NCBI GenBank assembly: GCA_964435025.1
Contig: CAYSXL010000010.1
Location: 1-17,268 of the forward strand
DNA: 17,268 bases
Direction: 5' to 3'
Source: PWHW01 sp964435025
Lineage (GTDB): Bacteria; Patescibacteriota; Minisyncoccia; Minisyncoccales; PWPS01
A program made the translations under genes and the position numbers. The notes beneath the pieces were generated by a model. It saw nothing but the letters and a program-made list of their open reading frames with translations. It was not told the DNA's origin and did no database searches. Positions 14,986 to 17,268 of this stretch are shown in pieces. Position 1 is the first letter of the stretch, and each line of letters opens with the position of its first letter.

Positions 14986-16173
14986 ATGAGTAAGGAGATT
15001 CAAGAACAATTAGAGAGCCTTCCCGAGAGCCCCGGAGTCTATATTTTTAAAGACAAGAGGGAGGAGGTCTTATATGTGGGAAAGGCGGCGAATATAAAAA
15101 GGAGAGTGCAAAGCTATTTTTCTCCTGGAGAAAGAAGTAAGGCGGGAGTTATTGCAAGAGAAACAGACAAGATAGCAACAGAGAAGAAAGAAACGGTAAT
15201 AGAGGCGCTTATAAAAGAGGCTCAGCTCATAAAAAGGTTTGCTCCCAAGTACAATGTGAAGGAAAAAGATGACCGAAGTTTTCTGTATCTTGTGATAACG
15301 GATGAAAATTACCCCCGGGTACTTTTAGAGCGGGGTAAGGATTTAGAAAAAGAAAACACAAGAAGTATTTTCGGTCCTTTCGTTTTCTCTTCGGAGATAA
15401 GGAGCGCCCTCAAAATAATTCGCAAGATATTTCCGTACTCCACGCACAAAAAAGAGGAGATAGAAAGGGGAAGGGAGTGCTTCTACTATCAGATTGGGCT
15501 TTGTCCGGGAACCTGCGTGGGGGCGATAAAAAAAAGAGAATATTTAAAGGAGGTAAAGAATATAGAGCTTTTCTTTGAGGGGAAAAAGAAAAGAGTTATC
15601 GAAAGACTAAGAAAAGAGATGAAAGAAAAAAGCAAAAAAGAAGAATTTGAAAGAGCGGAGGAGTTAAAGAAAAAAATAAACCTTCTTTCTTATATTCAAG
15701 ATATCGCGGTTATGGGAAAAGAAAAGGAAAAAGAGGGGATGAGAATAGAGGGGTATGATATTTCCAATATTTCCGGCAGCTTGGCCGCAGGAGCGATGGT
15801 TGTATTTGAAGGGGAGTCTCCTAAGAAAGAAGCTTATAGGAGGTTTAAAATAAGAAATGTCAAAGAGCCAAACGATACGGAGATGTTAAAAGAAGTAGTA
15901 GAAAGAAGATTAAAGCGAGATTGGAAATTACCGCATCTTATTTTAGTGGATGGAGGCAAAGGACAGGTAAGCGTGGTAAGAGAGGTTTTGGGAAAAGAGG
16001 GGGTTAGTGTTCCGGTAGTAGGTATTGCCAAAGGAAAAGACAGAAAAGGAGAAAGAGTGGTGGGAAAGGTGCCTTTCGGAATAAAAAAGAATACTTTGCT
16101 TAGCGTACAAAGCGAAGCGCACCGTTTTGCTATTGATTACCACAAAAAGTTGCGAAAGAAGGAGTTTTTGTAA
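14986..16173 (+). CDS. uvrC: Excinuclease ABC subunit C, lacking the C-terminal HhH domain
   Basis: UvrC makes the two incisions around a lesion. The N-terminal GIY-YIG nuclease (about 1-90; GVYIFKD, then YVGKA) makes the 3' cut. A cysteine-containing middle (C-F-Y-Y-Q-I-G-L-C) and a UVR domain (about 205-240) follow. The RNase H-like nuclease making the 5' cut keeps D258 (GYDISNISG), D322 (LVDGGKGQ) and H379 (EAHRFAI). The protein ends 16 residues later at 395, against about 600 in most bacteria. The tandem helix-hairpin-helix DNA-binding domain is absent, and no matching frame follows the stop, so this looks like a natural short form. It starts 31 bases after uvrA and has no Shine-Dalgarno sequence. 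Confidence 0.93.
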   Translation: MSKEIQEQLESLPESPGVYIFKDKREEVLYVGKAANIKRRVQSYFSPGERSKAGVIARETDKIATEKKETVIEALIKEAQLIKRFAPKYNVKEKDDRSFLYLVITDENYPRVLLERGKDLEKENTRSIFGPFVFSSEIRSALKIIRKIFPYSTHKKEEIERGRECFYYQIGLCPGTCVGAIKKREYLKEVKNIELFFEGKKKRVIERLRKEMKEKSKKEEFERAEELKKKINLLSYIQDIAVMGKEKEKEGMRIEGYDISNISGSLAAGAMVVFEGESPKKEAYRRFKIRNVKEPNDTEMLKEVVERRLKRDWKLPHLILVDGGKGQVSVVREVLGKEGVSVPVVGIAKGKDRKGERVVGKVPFGIKKNTLLSVQSEAHRFAIDYHKKLRKKEFL

Positions 16174-16199
16174 TTAAAAAATTAAGTTATAATAAGAGC

Positions 16200-16712
16200 A
16201 TGATAGAAATAAAAAGAATTCCTGTAGGAACACTAAAAACCAACTGTTACCTTCTTTTTGGAGGAGGAGATATTGTGGTGGTTGACCCGGGAGGAGACGC
16301 AAAAGCAATTTTGGAAGAAATAGAAAGCACAAAAGGGAAAGTAAAATATGTTGTGTGCACCCACCAGCATCCCGACCACAACCTTAAAGCAAAGAAAGTT
16401 GCGAAAGAAACGGGAGGAGAGATATTAAAGAACCTACAGGAAGAAGATAAAATAGAAGTAGGGGAAGGGAAGATGGAAGTTTTGAGGATGTCGGGGCATA
16501 CCAAAGAAGACATTTGCCTTCTTGGTGATGGATTCGTGGTGAGCGGCGACCTTATTTTTATCGATGGGCATGGAAGGACCGACCTTCCGGGAGGCTCGGA
16601 AGAAGGCATGAAAAGTACTTTAGGGAGGATGGTGCAGGAAATTTATCCGGAAACCGTAGTGTATCCCGGTCATGGAGAACCATTTTTAATGAAAGAGTGG
16701 AGAGGATATTGA
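16200..16712 (+). CDS. Metallo-beta-lactamase-fold hydrolase, glyoxalase II-like
   Basis: This is a zinc hydrolase of the short glyoxalase II-like type often annotated as MBL-fold metallohydrolase. All metal ligands are present: H55-Q-H-P-D-H60, H100 in SGHT, D117 in SGD, and H158 in PGHG; the GRTD stretch (125-128) is also typical. The 170-residue length is short for glyoxalase II, so the substrate, possibly a thioester, is open. It lies 26 bases after uvrC and is the only gene ending in TGA (16710-16712). The start ATG has only a weak TAAGAG upstream. It is probably the last gene of the uvr transcript. Confidence 0.88.
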   Translation: MIEIKRIPVGTLKTNCYLLFGGGDIVVVDPGGDAKAILEEIESTKGKVKYVVCTHQHPDHNLKAKKVAKETGGEILKNLQEEDKIEVGEGKMEVLRMSGHTKEDICLLGDGFVVSGDLIFIDGHGRTDLPGGSEEGMKSTLGRMVQEIYPETVVYPGHGEPFLMKEWRGY

Positions 16713-16735
16713 AAGAAAGCCTTTGTTGTGATAAA
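16709..16735 (+). promoter_or_regulatory. Weak candidate promoter for the tRNA cluster
   Basis: GATAAA (16730-16735) is preceded by TG in extended -10 position, and TTGAAA (16709-16714) lies 15 bases upstream, which is short spacing. Transcription would start near 16742, ahead of tRNA-Tyr. Confidence 0.3.
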
Positions 16736-16758
16736 GTACGGAAGTTAATTTGGGATGC

Positions 16759-16844
16759 GGGTCGGTACCAAAGCGGCCAACTGGAACGGACTGTAAATCC
16801 GTTGGCGCAAGCCTTCGCAGGTTCGAATCCTGCCCGGCCCACCA
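16759..16844 (+). tRNA. tRNA-Tyr (anticodon GTA)
   Basis: The acceptor GGGTCGG pairs with CCGGCCC (one T-G pair), followed by encoded ACCA. The anticodon arm CGGACTGTAAATCCG gives anticodon GTA, and a long variable arm (around TTGGCGCAAGCC) marks the type II structure expected for bacterial tRNA-Tyr. The T arm contains GGTTCGAATCC. It lies four bases before tRNA-Thr. Confidence 0.95.
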
Positions 16845-16848
16845 TTTC

Positions 16849-16920
16849 GCCGAGATAGCTCAGTGGCAGAGCATTCCCATGGTAAGGGAAAGGCCCCGGG
16901 TTCAAATCCCGGTCTCGGCT
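16849..16920 (+). tRNA. tRNA-Thr (anticodon GGT)
   Basis: The acceptor GCCGAGA pairs with TCTCGGC, the anticodon arm TTCCC-ATGGTAA-GGGAA gives anticodon GGT, and the T arm CCGGG-TTCAAAT-CCCGG is perfect. The 3' CCA is not encoded (TCAG follows), unlike in tRNA-Tyr, so CCA-adding enzyme is needed. Confidence 0.95.
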
Positions 16921-16946
16921 CAGAGCAAAATAAACGATAAAAAATT

Positions 16947-17120
16947 ATGGCTACAAAAACAAAAAGACCTTTTATTAAATTGGATTGCGGTGATTGTAAG
17001 AAAACAAATTATCATATCCAGGCTACAAAAGGCAAAACAATAGAAAACGACAAGCTGCAGGTAAAGAAGTTTTGTAAGTGGTGTAAAAAACACACCCTGC
17101 ACAAAATGAAGTTTAAGTAA
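16947..17120 (+). CDS. rpmG: 50S ribosomal protein L33
   Basis: L33 (bL33) is a small large-subunit protein. The 57-residue product starts MATKTKRPFIKLDCGDCK and ends KKHTLHKMKFK. Two CxxC pairs, C14/C17 and C43/C46, show the zinc-binding form. The length is normal, with no tail, unlike L32 and S16 here. The ATG lies in an A/T-rich context without Shine-Dalgarno sequence, 26 bases after tRNA-Thr. It stands between tRNA genes, as in many bacteria where rpmG and tRNA-Trp precede secE-nusG. Confidence 0.93.
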   Translation: MATKTKRPFIKLDCGDCKKTNYHIQATKGKTIENDKLQVKKFCKWCKKHTLHKMKFK

Positions 17121-17142
17121 TAAATTACTGACAGTTGATTAT

Positions 17143-17162
17143 TAACCATTGGCTATTGGTTA
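17143..17162. repeat. Small hairpin between rpmG and tRNA-Trp
   Basis: TAACCA (17143-17148) pairs with TGGTTA (17157-17162) around an 8-nt loop. The surrounding 73 bases are rich in GGTTATT/AACCAT-type words like those of the left-edge palindrome. It has no T run on the + strand long enough for a clear terminator. Confidence 0.4.
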
Positions 17163-17193
17163 TTTGTTATTGTGGTTAGTCATTGTTATTTTA

Positions 17194-17268
17194 GGGGGTG
17201 TAGCTCTAATTGGCAGAGCGGGGGTTTCCAAAACCCTAGGTTGTAGGTTCGAATCCTGCCACCCCTGC
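17194..17268 (+). tRNA. tRNA-Trp (anticodon CCA), 3' end at window edge
   Basis: The acceptor GGGGGTG pairs with CACCCCT (a G-T pair at the first position), the discriminator is G (17267), and the anticodon arm GGGGT-TTCCAAA-ACCCT gives anticodon CCA. The T arm GTAGG-TTCGAAT-CCTGC is complete. The window ends after one base of a probable CCA. Confidence 0.93.

Noticed and set aside
16174..16199. Frameshift explaining the short UvrC
   Set aside because: Only 26 bases separate uvrC from the next gene and no frame there resembles a helix-hairpin-helix domain.
16710..16751. TGA read as glycine, as in Gracilibacteria/SR1, extending the MBL hydrolase by about 12 codons
   Set aside because: All genes are full length without internal TGA, which would be frequent under that code, and the hydrolase is complete at the TGA.
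16558..16905. 115-codon minus-strand frame resembling a widespread 'hypothetical protein' with the words GRAGFEPA
   Set aside because: This is the well-known false protein produced by reading tRNA genes backwards; it covers the tRNA-Tyr and part of tRNA-Thr.
16750..17043. 97-codon + strand frame
   Set aside because: It runs through two tRNA genes and then overlaps rpmG in another frame.
17164..17192. TTGTTA-17-TATTTT as a promoter for tRNA-Trp
   Set aside because: Transcription would start inside the tRNA, around 17199, so it cannot make the mature 5' end.
1..17268. CRISPR array, insertion sequence or prophage
   Set aside because: No regularly spaced repeats, transposase, integrase or phage gene is seen on either strand.

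Overview
The window looks like chromosome from a small-genome bacterium of the Candidate Phyla Radiation (Patescibacteria), possibly Microgenomates-like. This is inference from AT-rich coding, lysine/glutamate-rich low-complexity tails on ribosomal proteins, shortened versions of universal proteins (TrmD, UvrA, UvrC), almost no Shine-Dalgarno sequences, and A/T-rich intergenic hairpin repeats. I cannot place it more finely. The standard code fits: every gene reads full length with TAA, TAG or TGA as stop.

Bases 1-3678 hold RNA and translation genes on the + strand: rpmF (L32), nusB, rnc, rpsP (S16, with a very long charged tail followed by more in-frame tail after the stop), a structured intergenic segment, khpA, a terminator overlapping a promoter, and trmD. 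Bases 3685-6983 add a P2-type (Ca2+-pump-like) ATPase and a GNAT acetyltransferase, closed by a bidirectional terminator.

Bases 7072-10385 are the most unusual part. A minus-strand GNAT-fold N-acyltransferase, resembling LuxI/FeeM-type signal synthases, is divergent from a + strand pair: a SpeD-family pyruvoyl decarboxylase homologue and a multi-pass membrane sensor histidine kinase with GAF, HisKA and HATPase domains. Only the acyltransferase has a strong Shine-Dalgarno sequence, and the 98-base gap between the divergent genes holds promoter-like boxes and a perfect dyad. Together they could make and sense an acylated small molecule. This is a hypothesis.

Bases 10386-16712 form a nucleotide excision repair cluster, uvrB-uvrA-uvrC, with its own promoter, a dyad at the start of transcription and a terminator-like leader hairpin, followed by a metallo-beta-lactamase-fold hydrolase. 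UvrA lacks the usual insertion domain and UvrC lacks the C-terminal helix-hairpin-helix domain. Bases 16759-17268 hold tRNA-Tyr(GTA), tRNA-Thr(GGT), rpmG (L33, 57 aa) and tRNA-Trp(CCA), an order resembling the tRNA-rpmG-tRNA-Trp region that commonly precedes secE-nusG.
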